Source: JABDMH01 sp965223215 (GTDB lineage: Bacteria > Bacteroidota > Bacteroidia > Chitinophagales > Saprospiraceae). From it: DNA of 64,000 nt. The notes under the pieces were generated by a model. It was not told where the DNA came from. It did not search any database and saw only the letters and a list, made by a program, of their open reading frames with translations. Of the stretch, positions 1 to 8,571 are shown in pieces (within the stretch, counting starts at the first letter, position 1; the number at the start of each line of letters is the position of its first letter). Location: NCBI GenBank assembly GCA_965223215.1, contig CBDCVZ010000010.1:4774001-4838000 (forward strand). The letters run 5' to 3'. A program made the position numbers and the translations under genes.

Positions 1-347
1 TTCTTGGGCCCGACACAATGTTAATTTAGCTACGATTATTGTTTGTTGCTGATCATCAACGATTTATCACCAGTGTGCCCCCAATCATTGAGCTCCTTCT
101 GAATCGACGCAGATGAGAAGGTTTCGTGGGCATTGAGGGTAGTATCACAAGGCAAGGTTAAAACCACTGAGAAAAAGGTAGAACCCCGGAAAAAATCGGG
201 GCATTGAAACTTATCCCCGCCGCCAGAGAGGCCGTTCGCAGACCTGGAAATCATCATGGATAATCATTGGACAATGCGTGGAATCGTTACTGCCACAATT
301 AACTATCTTAGCTTCGATCAACCCAATGTAAGATCATGGCTAGAACC
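1..347. other. gene-poor leader upstream of the YifB gene
   Basis: No convincing gene is seen here. A 73-codon reading frame on the minus strand (36-257) has no recognisable domain and no neighbour supporting it. A small inverted repeat (CCCCG at 184-188, CGGGG at 197-201) lacks a following T run, so it is not called a terminator. The right-hand part presumably carries the promoter of the YifB gene, but no clear -7 element was found. Confidence 0.4.
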
Positions 348-1907
348 ATGTTAGTGAAGACCTACGCCAGTGCGGTTCATGGCGTAGATGCCAGAACGAT
401 TGCCGTGGAAGTTAATGCTGGAGGCACGGTGCACGCGGGCAAAGGCAGCTTCTACTTTTTAGTGGGCTTACCAGATACAGCTGTAAAAGAGGGATTTCAA
501 AGAATTGAGGCAGCCATTAAGAATATCGGCTTTCGAATGCCCAATGTTAAACTCGTGGTCAACTTGGCGCCGGCTGATATAAGGAAGGAAGGATCTGCCT
601 ATGATCTGCCGATTGCATTAGGCATCTTGGGAAGTTCAGGACAGATGAAATCCGAAGTGCTTTCGCGATTCACGATCATGGGAGAACTCGCTCTGGATGG
701 TGCACTTCGCCCCATCAGAGGAGCACTACCCATCGCTATCCAGGCGCGAAAAGAAAAGTTTAAGGGATTGATACTTCCTAAAGCCAATGCTCGCGAAGCA
801 GCTATTGTCAATGATTTGGAGGTGTATGGCATCAACAATTTATTCGAGGCCATCGAGTTTTTTAATGGAGAGCGCGTGCTAGAACCAGTTGATCTAAATA
901 CCCGGGAGGAGTTTGCTGAACAAAGCAACCAGTATGAAGTAGATTTCGCAGATGTCAAAGGTCAGGAAAACATTAAGCGTGCGCTTACCCTGGCTGCTGC
1001 AGGTGGGCACAATGTTATTTTAATTGGTCCGCCAGGAGCAGGCAAGACGATGCTAGCTCGGAGACTTCCCACCATTCTTCCTCCAATGGATCTGAGGGAA
1101 GCGCTAGAAACTACCAAGATTCATTCTGTCGCCGGACTATTGCCACCCGAAGCTTCTCTGGTCACCACACGCCCCTTCCGATCCCCACATCATACCATCA
1201 GTGATGTTGCATTGGTTGGTGGGGGCTCCAATCCGAGTCCGGGAGAGATATCTCTAGCGCACAATGGCGTCTTGTTTATGGATGAACTTCCGGAATTTAA
1301 GCGAAGCGTTTTGGAGGTGATGCGACAGCCATTAGAAGAGCGGAAAGTCACCATCTCCCGTGCCAGGATAACAGTGGATTACCCTTCTAACTTTATCATG
1401 GTGGCTTCCATGAACCCCTGTCCCTGCGGCTACTATAATCATCCCGAAAAAGACTGTGTTTGTGCCCCAGGCATCATCACCCGGTATCTAAATAAAATTT
1501 CAGGGCCTCTTCTGGATCGAATTGATTTGCACGTTGAAGTGACTCCGGTTTCATACGATCAACTTTCATCTGATGAAATGAGACAAGAGACCAGTGAAGA
1601 TATTATTCAGCGGGTACTGAGAGCGCGTGAGATGCAGGCTCGACGATTTGAAGATGCACCAGGTATCTATACCAATGCCCAAATGAGCAGTAAAATGGTC
1701 CATCAAATCTGCCAGATTAATCAAGCAGGTAAAACGCTCTTAAAGACGGCCATGGAAAAATTACAACTCTCTGCCCGGGCCTACGATCGGATTTTAAAAG
1801 TATCACGCACCGCTGCCGATCTGTATGGAAGCGAAGACATTAGAATTGAACACCTGGCGGAAGCCATTCAATTGCGCAATCTGGATCGCGAAAGTTGGGC
1901 GGGATAA
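348..1907 (+). CDS. comM: YifB/ComM family Mg-chelatase-like AAA+ ATPase
   Basis: Cytoplasmic AAA+ ATPase of the YifB/ComM family; ComM is known as a hexameric helicase that aids branch migration during natural transformation. About 519 residues, the normal family length. The N-terminal third is the ChlI-like domain (starts MLVKTYASAV). The Walker A motif GPPGAGKT lies at residues 227-234, followed by the Mg-chelatase segment with LFMDELPEF as Walker B, and a cysteine cluster (CPCGYYNH...CVC) typical of the family. An upstream ATG at 336 is in frame, but family members begin at MLVKTY, so 348 was chosen. It stands alone, convergent with the thioredoxin pair. Whether this organism is naturally competent cannot be seen here. 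Confidence 0.95.
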   Translation: MLVKTYASAVHGVDARTIAVEVNAGGTVHAGKGSFYFLVGLPDTAVKEGFQRIEAAIKNIGFRMPNVKLVVNLAPADIRKEGSAYDLPIALGILGSSGQMKSEVLSRFTIMGELALDGALRPIRGALPIAIQARKEKFKGLILPKANAREAAIVNDLEVYGINNLFEAIEFFNGERVLEPVDLNTREEFAEQSNQYEVDFADVKGQENIKRALTLAAAGGHNVILIGPPGAGKTMLARRLPTILPPMDLREALETTKIHSVAGLLPPEASLVTTRPFRSPHHTISDVALVGGGSNPSPGEISLAHNGVLFMDELPEFKRSVLEVMRQPLEERKVTISRARITVDYPSNFIMVASMNPCPCGYYNHPEKDCVCAPGIITRYLNKISGPLLDRIDLHVEVTPVSYDQLSSDEMRQETSEDIIQRVLRAREMQARRFEDAPGIYTNAQMSSKMVHQICQINQAGKTLLKTAMEKLQLSARAYDRILKVSRTAADLYGSEDIRIEHLAEAIQLRNLDRESWAG

Positions 1908-2005
1908 TTGTACAAGGGGTGGAAAATAGAGTTCTCATCCTGTCTTGACCGTCAGCCAGGCGCCGCTACTTTGGATAAAAAATTTAGGGCAATCGAAAAA
2001 AATAA

Positions 2006-3196
2006 TTAGAGGGCCTCAATTTTCTCAAGGAGTGCACTGGTCTCATCAAAGGGAGCTCCTGCCTGCATCGCTAGGTCAATGGCCCGATGGGCATACTTAA
2101 GCGCTGGTTTCTGCTTTCCAAGCTTATAATAAAGCGCTGCCAGCGTATCGTTGTTAAAATGATTGCTATCTTTTGCTATGGATTTTTTAGCCCACTTTTT
2201 GGCCCACTTCAATGCTTTGGGGTCATCGATTTTTTCATAAAAATTCCAGGCAATCTGATTTAAAGTACTCCATGTCAGGGTGGGATATTTTTTGACATAA
2301 GCCTTGGCCGTCGACACGTAGGCTGCTTTATCGCCCTTAATATCATAATAATTCACCTCAAATAAATCGTAGTATGGCGCCGCCTTTGAGGCCGTAAAAG
2401 TATTTTCAAAAATAGATTTTACATCCTTCAACTTAAGCTGATCCACCCTCGAGAAAAGATCTCTCTGAAGAAGACCTAATAATAGGGGATTGATATTCTG
2501 CTCCCCAAATTCCTTAAAAAAGAGATGTTTTTTTGCTACGATGAATTTATAAAAGGGATCGTCATACTTACGCACCAGATTGCGCACTAAATCCATATTT
2601 TTCCTGGTCGCCCAGTTATCTTGTTGATTCAAATAGAGTTGTCCTATTTCTCGCCCTTTGTTATCCCCGGCCCGTAACAATGCCATAGCATAGTCGTAAA
2701 GCAAGGCCTCAGATCGATCACCACGCTGATACATCCTGGCCAAAGTTCCAATTTGCCGGGAAGGATCAGACGCCTCCCGACCCAGGTTGATAAATCGCTC
2801 AATGGGTTGATAACCGATGCCACGATGTACAAGGTTGAGCTCTGGATCTAGGAAAAGAAAGCTGGGATATGCTCGAACGTCATATTTTTTGGCCACCTCC
2901 AATCCGTCACCCTTTTCCATGTCAAGTTTCAGATTGATGAAATTAGCATTGTAAAACGCCCCGACCATGCTATCGCTGAAAACCTCCTGATCCATCATTT
3001 TGCACGGACCACACCAAGTCGTATAGGCATCTATGAAAATGATCTTTTCATCGGCCTTTGCTTTAGCCAGAGCCGTGTCCCATTCATTCTTTATGAAAGA
3101 AATACCCGTTACATCCTGAGAGATACACGGAAACACCAGGTTGGCAAGTACCAATAGAGCTAGTACCTTACGAGCGCCCTTTCTCAAGCTTGTCAT
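2006..3196 (-). CDS. secreted thioredoxin-fold protein with helical C-terminal part (copy B)
   Basis: A 396-residue protein with an N-terminal signal peptide (hydrophobic stretch around residues 11-25) and a thioredoxin-7-like domain with the redox motif WCGPCK at residues 61-66. The active cysteines are expected to be C62 and C65. The remaining 250 residues are helical and TPR-like, with no named domain. It is the second gene of a two-gene minus-strand unit: its ATG lies inside the end of the preceding paralogue (29-bp overlap), so translation is probably coupled. Inferred role: periplasmic or outer-membrane-facing disulfide exchange, perhaps stress-related. The substrate is unknown. Confidence 0.85.
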   Translation of the reverse strand: MTSLRKGARKVLALLVLANLVFPCISQDVTGISFIKNEWDTALAKAKADEKIIFIDAYTTWCGPCKMMDQEVFSDSMVGAFYNANFINLKLDMEKGDGLEVAKKYDVRAYPSFLFLDPELNLVHRGIGYQPIERFINLGREASDPSRQIGTLARMYQRGDRSEALLYDYAMALLRAGDNKGREIGQLYLNQQDNWATRKNMDLVRNLVRKYDDPFYKFIVAKKHLFFKEFGEQNINPLLLGLLQRDLFSRVDQLKLKDVKSIFENTFTASKAAPYYDLFEVNYYDIKGDKAAYVSTAKAYVKKYPTLTWSTLNQIAWNFYEKIDDPKALKWAKKWAKKSIAKDSNHFNNDTLAALYYKLGKQKPALKYAHRAIDLAMQAGAPFDETSALLEKIEAL

Positions 3197-4343
3197 CGAC
3201 TGATTTCAATAATTGTTCTATATGTGGTTGTGTCTGTGATTGCCTTTGTTCAGCGTGTTTTAAAGCAGCTTCTCCATGGATCTTAGCTTTGGTCAGATGA
3301 CCATTGAGCAAGCAGAGCTTGGCGGCTACAAAATGATGGTGCTCATTGTCCTCCTGGGCAGCCGCTTCCACCGCCCACCGTTCACCCCAGGGGAGCAATT
3401 CTCTGCGATCTTTCATCTTGTGCAAAATCGTATTTGCCAATTCAAACTTTTGCGCAACACCGATCCTAGCAAAATCTTTGGCTGTTTTCAAATAGCCATC
3501 CCAATCTCGCAACGCGACATAATAAGACATCCGCGACTGGCCACCGAAAACCTGGGCATCCAATGTGGTATAGCGGTTTACTTTATCGATGGCTTCTTCT
3601 ACTAGGTCCAGGTTAGTAAATTCGATGCCTTTGGCCACCGTCTTATTGGCAGCGCGCTCAATTTGTTTATTTACAGCCTCCTGGCCAAACCGTTGGATGA
3701 TCTTCTTTTTGTTCTTTACCAGCTGATTAAATACACGTGAATCAACTTCTTCAATACCATAAAAGATAATGGCCAAGTATTCTTTACTGGGTAGGTCCTT
3801 CTGTGTATTCAAGTACTCATTCACAATTTTCAATCTTGGTCGATTGCTTTTAGACAGGGCCTGGACATATTGTGCCATAAATTCGGGATCCCTCTGCCCC
3901 TCTTGGTAAGCTTTATCCAACTTCGAACTAACGTCTGATTTGGTGGCAGCAAATTTGCCAAGTTTGAGAAAATTGGGTCCGTCCATGCCACCCACCACCT
4001 TATGTACCACTTTGCCTTCAGGATTGAGAAAGAGCAAGGTCGGAAATGCTGTCACCCGATACTTCTGCTGAAATTTCCTGCCGTCACCTTTTTCCATATC
4101 CAGCTTGATGTTTACAAAGTGTTCATTGTAGAAAGCCCCGACGTCTTCTTTGGTAAAAACATTTTTGGACATTCGTTTGCATGGTCCACACCAGGTGGTA
4201 TAGGCATCCACAAAAATCAGCCGGCCTTCTTCATTTGCACGTTGTTGAGCCTCTTCGAGGCTTCCCTTAAAAAATTCGATGCCGGTGGCACCGACATTTC
4301 CAACGGTTAGTAGGGAAAGCAATAAGATGGAGTAGTATTTCAT
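3168..4343 (-). CDS. secreted thioredoxin-fold protein with helical C-terminal part (copy A)
   Basis: Paralogue of the following gene, about 391 residues from the chosen ATG at 4343 (MKYYSILLLSLL, a compact signal peptide). An in-frame ATG three codons upstream (4352) is the alternative. The WCGPCKR motif gives active cysteines at 52 and 55. Shared features with copy B are the FxxxxxEEA-type pre-domain, the LDMEKGDG segment after the active site, and the Y-R/D-V-T/R-A-(F/Y)-P cis-proline loop. The two copies are diverged in their C-terminal helical parts, so the duplication is old. A TAAATTTG -7-like box at 4376-4383 lies just upstream. Confidence 0.85.
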   Translation of the reverse strand: MKYYSILLLSLLTVGNVGATGIEFFKGSLEEAQQRANEEGRLIFVDAYTTWCGPCKRMSKNVFTKEDVGAFYNEHFVNIKLDMEKGDGRKFQQKYRVTAFPTLLFLNPEGKVVHKVVGGMDGPNFLKLGKFAATKSDVSSKLDKAYQEGQRDPEFMAQYVQALSKSNRPRLKIVNEYLNTQKDLPSKEYLAIIFYGIEEVDSRVFNQLVKNKKKIIQRFGQEAVNKQIERAANKTVAKGIEFTNLDLVEEAIDKVNRYTTLDAQVFGGQSRMSYYVALRDWDGYLKTAKDFARIGVAQKFELANTILHKMKDRRELLPWGERWAVEAAAQEDNEHHHFVAAKLCLLNGHLTKAKIHGEAALKHAEQRQSQTQPHIEQLLKSVDDKLEKGRS

Positions 4344-4375
4344 CGTATACATTTTGAACCTTGATCTCTACGGAA

Positions 4376-4383
4376 CAAATTTA
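4376..4383 (-). promoter_or_regulatory. -7 promoter element of the thioredoxin pair
   Basis: Read on the minus strand this is TAAATTTG, matching the Bacteroidota -7 consensus TAnnTTTG. A TTG at 4406-4408 (minus strand) lies 22 bp upstream as a possible -33 element. It is about 33 bp ahead of the ATG of copy A. Confidence 0.5.
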
Positions 4384-4503
4384 ACCAATTAACGACTTGA
4401 GCAGACAATTTAGTTCGCTCCTACCCGTGAGTGCCTCGGCCCAGCTAGCCAATGGCTTAAACCTTTTTGTAATTTCGAAGTCAGATTCCTGTGCACCCAG
4501 TTT

Positions 4504-5892
4504 ATGACAGAGCAGTTTGCAAAATATAAACATCTACATCACCGAACCAACTTTGGGTTGGGACCCAGCCGTATGATGCGAAGCATTCCAGCATCTTTAG
4601 AGGAAATGGTGGATGAAATCTTTGTGGAATCTGAACCGGTGGCGTCAAGCGAGGTACCGCCAGATGACCAACCTGTTTTTGATCGCTCAACTTTCCTCAA
4701 TATGAATGAAGCAGCAAAAGCTGCAGCTAGAGAAGATGATCGGCAAAAGCTCAGAGACCTAAGGTCTGACTGGCTCTATCGCATGGCGAAGGACGAAGGT
4801 TCGGTTTTTCGAGAAAATATGACATTGTTTTGGCACGGTCATTTGGCATGTCAATGCAATACCTATCGGTCTGCAAATTCCTATTTACAGACTTTGCGAA
4901 GACATGCGCTGGGAAATGTCAGGCAATTGGTCCTGGCCGTTGCCAAAGAACCAGCTATGTTGCGGTTCTTAAATAACCAACAGAACAGAAAAGGCCATCC
5001 CAACGAAAATTTTGCCCGCGAACTACTTGAGTTATTTACCATGGGAGAGGGTAACTATTCGGAAAAAGACGTCAGAGAAAGCGCCCGTGCTTTTACCGGA
5101 TGGGGCACGGACCGAAATGGCAGGTTCATGGTAAGACCTGCTTTTCATGACTTTGGACAAAAGGAGTTCTTCGGAAAGCGAGGAAACCTAAATGGAGATG
5201 ATATCATAGAATTGATCTTTGAGCAACGTGCAACAGCGATTTTCATCGCCACTAAGATCTATGCTTACTTCGTCAGCGATGTTCCAAATTCTGCCCACAT
5301 CTCCTCCCTTGCTGACAAACTGCATGCGGAGGATTTCGAACTGATGCCTACGATGAGATTTATGTTTTTACAGCCCTGGTTTTATGAGGTAGAAAATGTT
5401 GGGAATAGGATCAAGTCGCCCATTGACTTAATTGTGCAAATGATCCGTCTGTTTGATATTCGGTTTAAAAATAACAACGCCCTATCCTTTTTACAACGAG
5501 GGCTGGGCCAACTGTTATTTAGTCCGCCCAATGTGGCGGGATGGCCAGGAGGACGTAGTTGGATCAACAATGCAACACTAATGTTCAGATTGAACCTGCC
5601 GACCTTCCTGCTCGACCGCAAACGATTTGATCATGCTACTGCCACCCCGTTGAAAGCCATGCAAGCATCCATGCCGATCCAAACCCTGCCATTGGACTAT
5701 GATATCGAACCGCTGCTCGAACCATTTAAGGCTCTTCCTTACGCTGAGATTGAAAAGCAGATGAAGTATCACCTACTGGCAGTTGAGCAAAGTCCTAATC
5801 TCGTTACTAAAAGAGACCTACGTGGTCCAGGGTCTTTGGCTGAGATACTGATGAGAAGGATTGTGAGTTTACCAGAATTTCAAATGTGCTGA
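4504..5892 (+). CDS. DUF1800 domain-containing protein
   Basis: A 462-residue protein of the DUF1800 family, recognised from the N-terminal HLHHRTNFG-type start, the FWHGHLA motif around residue 116, the NENFARELLELFTMG segment and the PNVAGWPGG motif near residue 340. No signal peptide is evident. The biochemical function of the family is unknown. It is nearly always encoded next to a DUF1501 protein, as here: the DUF1501 gene starts before this gene's stop (7-bp overlap counted from 5886), indicating translational coupling. No clear promoter was found; TAATTTCG at 4470-4477 is a one-mismatch -7 element. Confidence 0.9.
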   Translation: MTEQFAKYKHLHHRTNFGLGPSRMMRSIPASLEEMVDEIFVESEPVASSEVPPDDQPVFDRSTFLNMNEAAKAAAREDDRQKLRDLRSDWLYRMAKDEGSVFRENMTLFWHGHLACQCNTYRSANSYLQTLRRHALGNVRQLVLAVAKEPAMLRFLNNQQNRKGHPNENFARELLELFTMGEGNYSEKDVRESARAFTGWGTDRNGRFMVRPAFHDFGQKEFFGKRGNLNGDDIIELIFEQRATAIFIATKIYAYFVSDVPNSAHISSLADKLHAEDFELMPTMRFMFLQPWFYEVENVGNRIKSPIDLIVQMIRLFDIRFKNNNALSFLQRGLGQLLFSPPNVAGWPGGRSWINNATLMFRLNLPTFLLDRKRFDHATATPLKAMQASMPIQTLPLDYDIEPLLEPFKALPYAEIEKQMKYHLLAVEQSPNLVTKRDLRGPGSLAEILMRRIVSLPEFQMC

Positions 5893-7094
5893 TTACCATG
5901 CAAAGACGAAGATTTATTCGGCAATCGACAAGGATGGTATCTGCGAGCTTGATGGCACCCGCATTTTTGAGACAGCTTCCGTCAGATCACGTCGTATCTA
6001 GAGCGGGCAAAGTCTTGGTCGTGATACAACTTTCAGGCGGTAACGATGGACTCAATACCGTTGTACCATACGGTGATGATACGTACTACAAGGCCAGACC
6101 AACCATTGGGGTTCCAGCCGATACGCTCTTAAAAATCGATGACCACCAAGGGCTTAATCCTGCCCTCCAACCACTCCAGGCATTCTATGACCAAGGGCAA
6201 CTTTGCATCGTAAATTCAGTTGGGTATCCCAATCCTAATCGATCTCATTTTAGATCCATGGATATCTGGCAATCTGCAAGCGATTCGGCAAAATACGTGC
6301 AGACTGGTTGGCTGGGGCGTTACCTCGATAGTAACTGCATGGGATGTGAAACGCCTTATCATGCCCTCGAGATGGGTGATAACTTGAGTCTGGCCCTGCA
6401 GGGTCAAGTGTTAGACGGATTTGCCATGAGAGATGCCAAAAAATTACTGAAAGCGACTGAAAATCCCTTCTTGCGCAGACTAGGCCAAAACTATCAACCC
6501 CCAGATCGTGAAAGTCATCTTTCATATCTCTACAAGACCATGGTGGAAGTTCAGGAATCAGCGCAGTATATTGCCAATAAAGCCAGAGGCGGTCGTAGTA
6601 GGGAGAAATATCCCCTGCATCCATTTGGGAAGGGTCTTCAGCAGATTAGTGAGTTAATCATGGCAGATGCAGCGACCCAGATTTACTACATCAGTTTACC
6701 GGGTTTTGACACTCACGTCAACCAACCTTCAAGGCACAGTAGGCTGCTGAAAATATATGCCGAGGCCGTGTCTGCTTTCATCCGTGATCTTAAAAGCCAA
6801 CGATTATTTGATGATGTCTGCATCATGACTTTTTCGGAGTTTGGTCGGCGAGTGGCGCAAAATGGAAGTCGGGGCACGGATCATGGTGCAGCCAATGCAC
6901 TTTTTTTGATGAGTGGCAGCCTCCAGGAAGGAGGAATCTATAATGATCCACCCAATTTATCCAAACTAGAGGACGGAGACATTGCCTACCAGATCGATTT
7001 TCGACACATCTATGCCAATATTGTCGGAGACTGGCTAGGGGGAAGCCCGCAACAAATACTTGGTATGGATCGCGGGGAGTTTAGAGCTGTTTGA
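5886..7094 (+). CDS. DUF1501 domain-containing protein, Tat-exported
   Basis: A 402-residue protein of the DUF1501 family, which belongs to the alkaline-phosphatase/sulfatase-like fold. The N-terminus (RRRFIRQS followed by an uncharged stretch) looks like a twin-arginine signal; the true start may be the ATG at 5898. Family segments seen are QLSGGNDGLNTVVPY, the FDTH motif and the GRRVAQNGSRGTDHGAAN block, where histidine and aspartate residues suggest metal binding. The substrate is unknown. Its partner is the DUF1800 gene immediately upstream. Convergent with rplI, with only about 9 bp between the stops. Confidence 0.9.
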   Translation: MLITMQRRRFIRQSTRMVSASLMAPAFLRQLPSDHVVSRAGKVLVVIQLSGGNDGLNTVVPYGDDTYYKARPTIGVPADTLLKIDDHQGLNPALQPLQAFYDQGQLCIVNSVGYPNPNRSHFRSMDIWQSASDSAKYVQTGWLGRYLDSNCMGCETPYHALEMGDNLSLALQGQVLDGFAMRDAKKLLKATENPFLRRLGQNYQPPDRESHLSYLYKTMVEVQESAQYIANKARGGRSREKYPLHPFGKGLQQISELIMADAATQIYYISLPGFDTHVNQPSRHSRLLKIYAEAVSAFIRDLKSQRLFDDVCIMTFSEFGRRVAQNGSRGTDHGAANALFLMSGSLQEGGIYNDPPNLSKLEDGDIAYQIDFRHIYANIVGDWLGGSPQQILGMDRGEFRAV

Positions 7095-7103
7095 GTGAGG
7101 GCG

Positions 7104-7550
7104 TTACTCCTGAATTACCTCGAATGCGGCCACGGCCTCAACCTCGGGGTGTAATTTGAGCTTGGCGGAGTAAGAGCCGAGTTCCTTAACCTCATCCTCA
7201 ATTACAATCTTTCGCCGCTCTACCTCAACTTGTAGTTGCTCCTGAAGTGCTTGGGCAATCTGGACATTGGTCACGCTGCCAAAAATCTTTCCGGTAGCCC
7301 CGGCTTTGGCACCGATCTTTAAAACAAAATCTTTGACCTTATCGGCAATCTCCTGATAGTGACCCACCAACTTGGCCTCTTTGGCTTCTTCCAAGCGACG
7401 TAATTCGGCCAATCTCTTTCGATTGGTAGCGTTCGCAATTAAAGCAAGACCCTGCGGAATTAGATAATTCCGAGCGTATCCTGGTTTGACCTTCACTATC
7501 TCGTGCTTATAGCCTACTTTATCGAGTTCTTTTAAAAGAATTATTTCCAT
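7104..7550 (-). CDS. rplI: 50S ribosomal protein L9
   Basis: A 148-residue L9 of normal length. The N-terminal domain begins MEIILLKELDKVGYKHEIVKVK and carries the GYARNYLIPQGLA motif, followed by the long connecting helix and the C-terminal rRNA-binding domain (KIFGSVTN). It is the last gene of the S6-S18-L9 operon, the standard order in Bacteroidota. The S18 stop is about 26 bp upstream of its ATG. Confidence 0.98.
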   Translation of the reverse strand: MEIILLKELDKVGYKHEIVKVKPGYARNYLIPQGLALIANATNRKRLAELRRLEEAKEAKLVGHYQEIADKVKDFVLKIGAKAGATGKIFGSVTNVQIAQALQEQLQVEVERRKIVIEDEVKELGSYSAKLKLHPEVEAVAAFEVIQE

Positions 7551-7576
7551 GATGAATTCAAGATTTATAGGAGATA

Positions 7577-7843
7577 CTATTTAAGAAGGTCAGCAACATA
7601 AGGTAGCAATGCCAAGTGTCGAGCCCTTTTTACTGCGGTAGCCACCTTTTTCTGATACTTCAAAGAGTTTCCCGTGATACGTCGTGGTAGCAGTTTGCCC
7701 TGCTCGTTAATGAACTGCTTTAAGAAATCGGGATCCCGGTAGTCAATGTGTTTAATTCCGTATTTACGGAACCGGCAATATTTTTTTTGCTTTTGACCAA
7801 TCTTGGGATTGCTTAAGAACTTAATATCGTCTCTTGATGCCAT
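7577..7843 (-). CDS. rpsR: 30S ribosomal protein S18
   Basis: An 88-residue S18 starting MASRDDIKFLSNPK. The core motif runs from KKYCRFRKYGIKHIDY to LLPRRITG and ends with the AVKRARHLALLPY helix. The open frame extends 17 codons further upstream (to 7894), but that would overlap the rpsF coding end; the ATG at 7843 leaves a 25-bp gap and matches family length. Binds as a heterodimer with S6 in the platform of the small subunit. Confidence 0.97.
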   Translation of the reverse strand: MASRDDIKFLSNPKIGQKQKKYCRFRKYGIKHIDYRDPDFLKQFINEQGKLLPRRITGNSLKYQKKVATAVKRARHLALLPYVADLLK

Positions 7844-7868
7844 TTTTGTCTGTTTAGATGATCGAATT

Positions 7869-8366
7869 TTATTCTTCTTCGGTCTTACTTTCAACCGATG
7901 GTGCCTCGGTTACTACTGCCGTTGCGACAGCTGCGGCCGGTTCGGTTTTCTTCGGCTTGGGTGCAGCAGGTGCCTTGGTATTTGCACTTGCAGCTGCCGC
8001 CGGCTCCTTATCGGCTGGTTTCTCACGCTTCTTACCAATTAAGCCGTTGCGCTTGTCATCGTTATATTTGACTCCATACTTATCTAGCTTAATGGTGAGA
8101 AAACGCATGATTCGCTCATCTCTACGAAATGCTAATTCGAGCTTGCCTACGATGTTACCCTGTTTTGAGCTAAACTCGATACAGTAATATACACCAGTGG
8201 TTCTCTTACTTATGGGATAAGCCAACTGCCTTAGTCCCATCTCATCCACATGCACGATCTTGCAGCCTTCTGACTGTAGGTGATCGACATATGTTTGAGC
8301 TGTCGCGTTAATTTCATCGCCCGACAGTACTGGATCTACGATGAAAGTTACTTCATATTGATTCAT
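7869..8366 (-). CDS. rpsF: 30S ribosomal protein S6 with Ala/Pro/Lys-rich C-terminal tail
   Basis: A 165-residue S6. Residues 1-110 are the normal domain (MNQYEVTFIVDPVLSGDEI, KRTTGVYYCIEFSS). The last 50 residues form a low-complexity tail rich in Ala, Pro, Lys and Glu, making the protein longer than the roughly 100-135 residues usual for S6. First gene of the S6-S18-L9 operon, with a -7-like box about 31 bp upstream of the ATG. Confidence 0.97.
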   Translation of the reverse strand: MNQYEVTFIVDPVLSGDEINATAQTYVDHLQSEGCKIVHVDEMGLRQLAYPISKRTTGVYYCIEFSSKQGNIVGKLELAFRRDERIMRFLTIKLDKYGVKYNDDKRNGLIGKKREKPADKEPAAAASANTKAPAAPKPKKTEPAAAVATAVVTEAPSVESKTEEE

Positions 8367-8396
8367 GTCAATAGTTGAAATTTTTCAAATGGGCTG

Positions 8397-8404
8397 CAAA
8401 TATA
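8397..8404 (-). promoter_or_regulatory. -7 promoter element of the rpsF operon
   Basis: Minus-strand TATATTTG, an exact match to TAnnTTTG, placed 31 bp before the rpsF ATG. No clean TTG at the expected -33 spacing was found. Confidence 0.5.
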
Positions 8405-8571
8405 GCATTATGCCACGAAATAACTAAGCCCTCAATATTTCCTGGGGGTCGGGCCCAGGAGGTAGATCCATCACCGTCGAAAGTTGACAGTGTGATCTCC
8501 TTCACCATCCAGCTGGACCTACAAAAACTGTGGTTTCAACAGGTTGTAGACGGGGTGATAAACTCCAAATG

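Noticed and set aside
184..201. CCCCG/CGGGG inverted repeat
   Set aside because: Only 5 bp of stem and no T run; not a convincing terminator.
36..257. 73-codon minus-strand frame
   Set aside because: No domain, no neighbour coupling and no promoter; likely chance.
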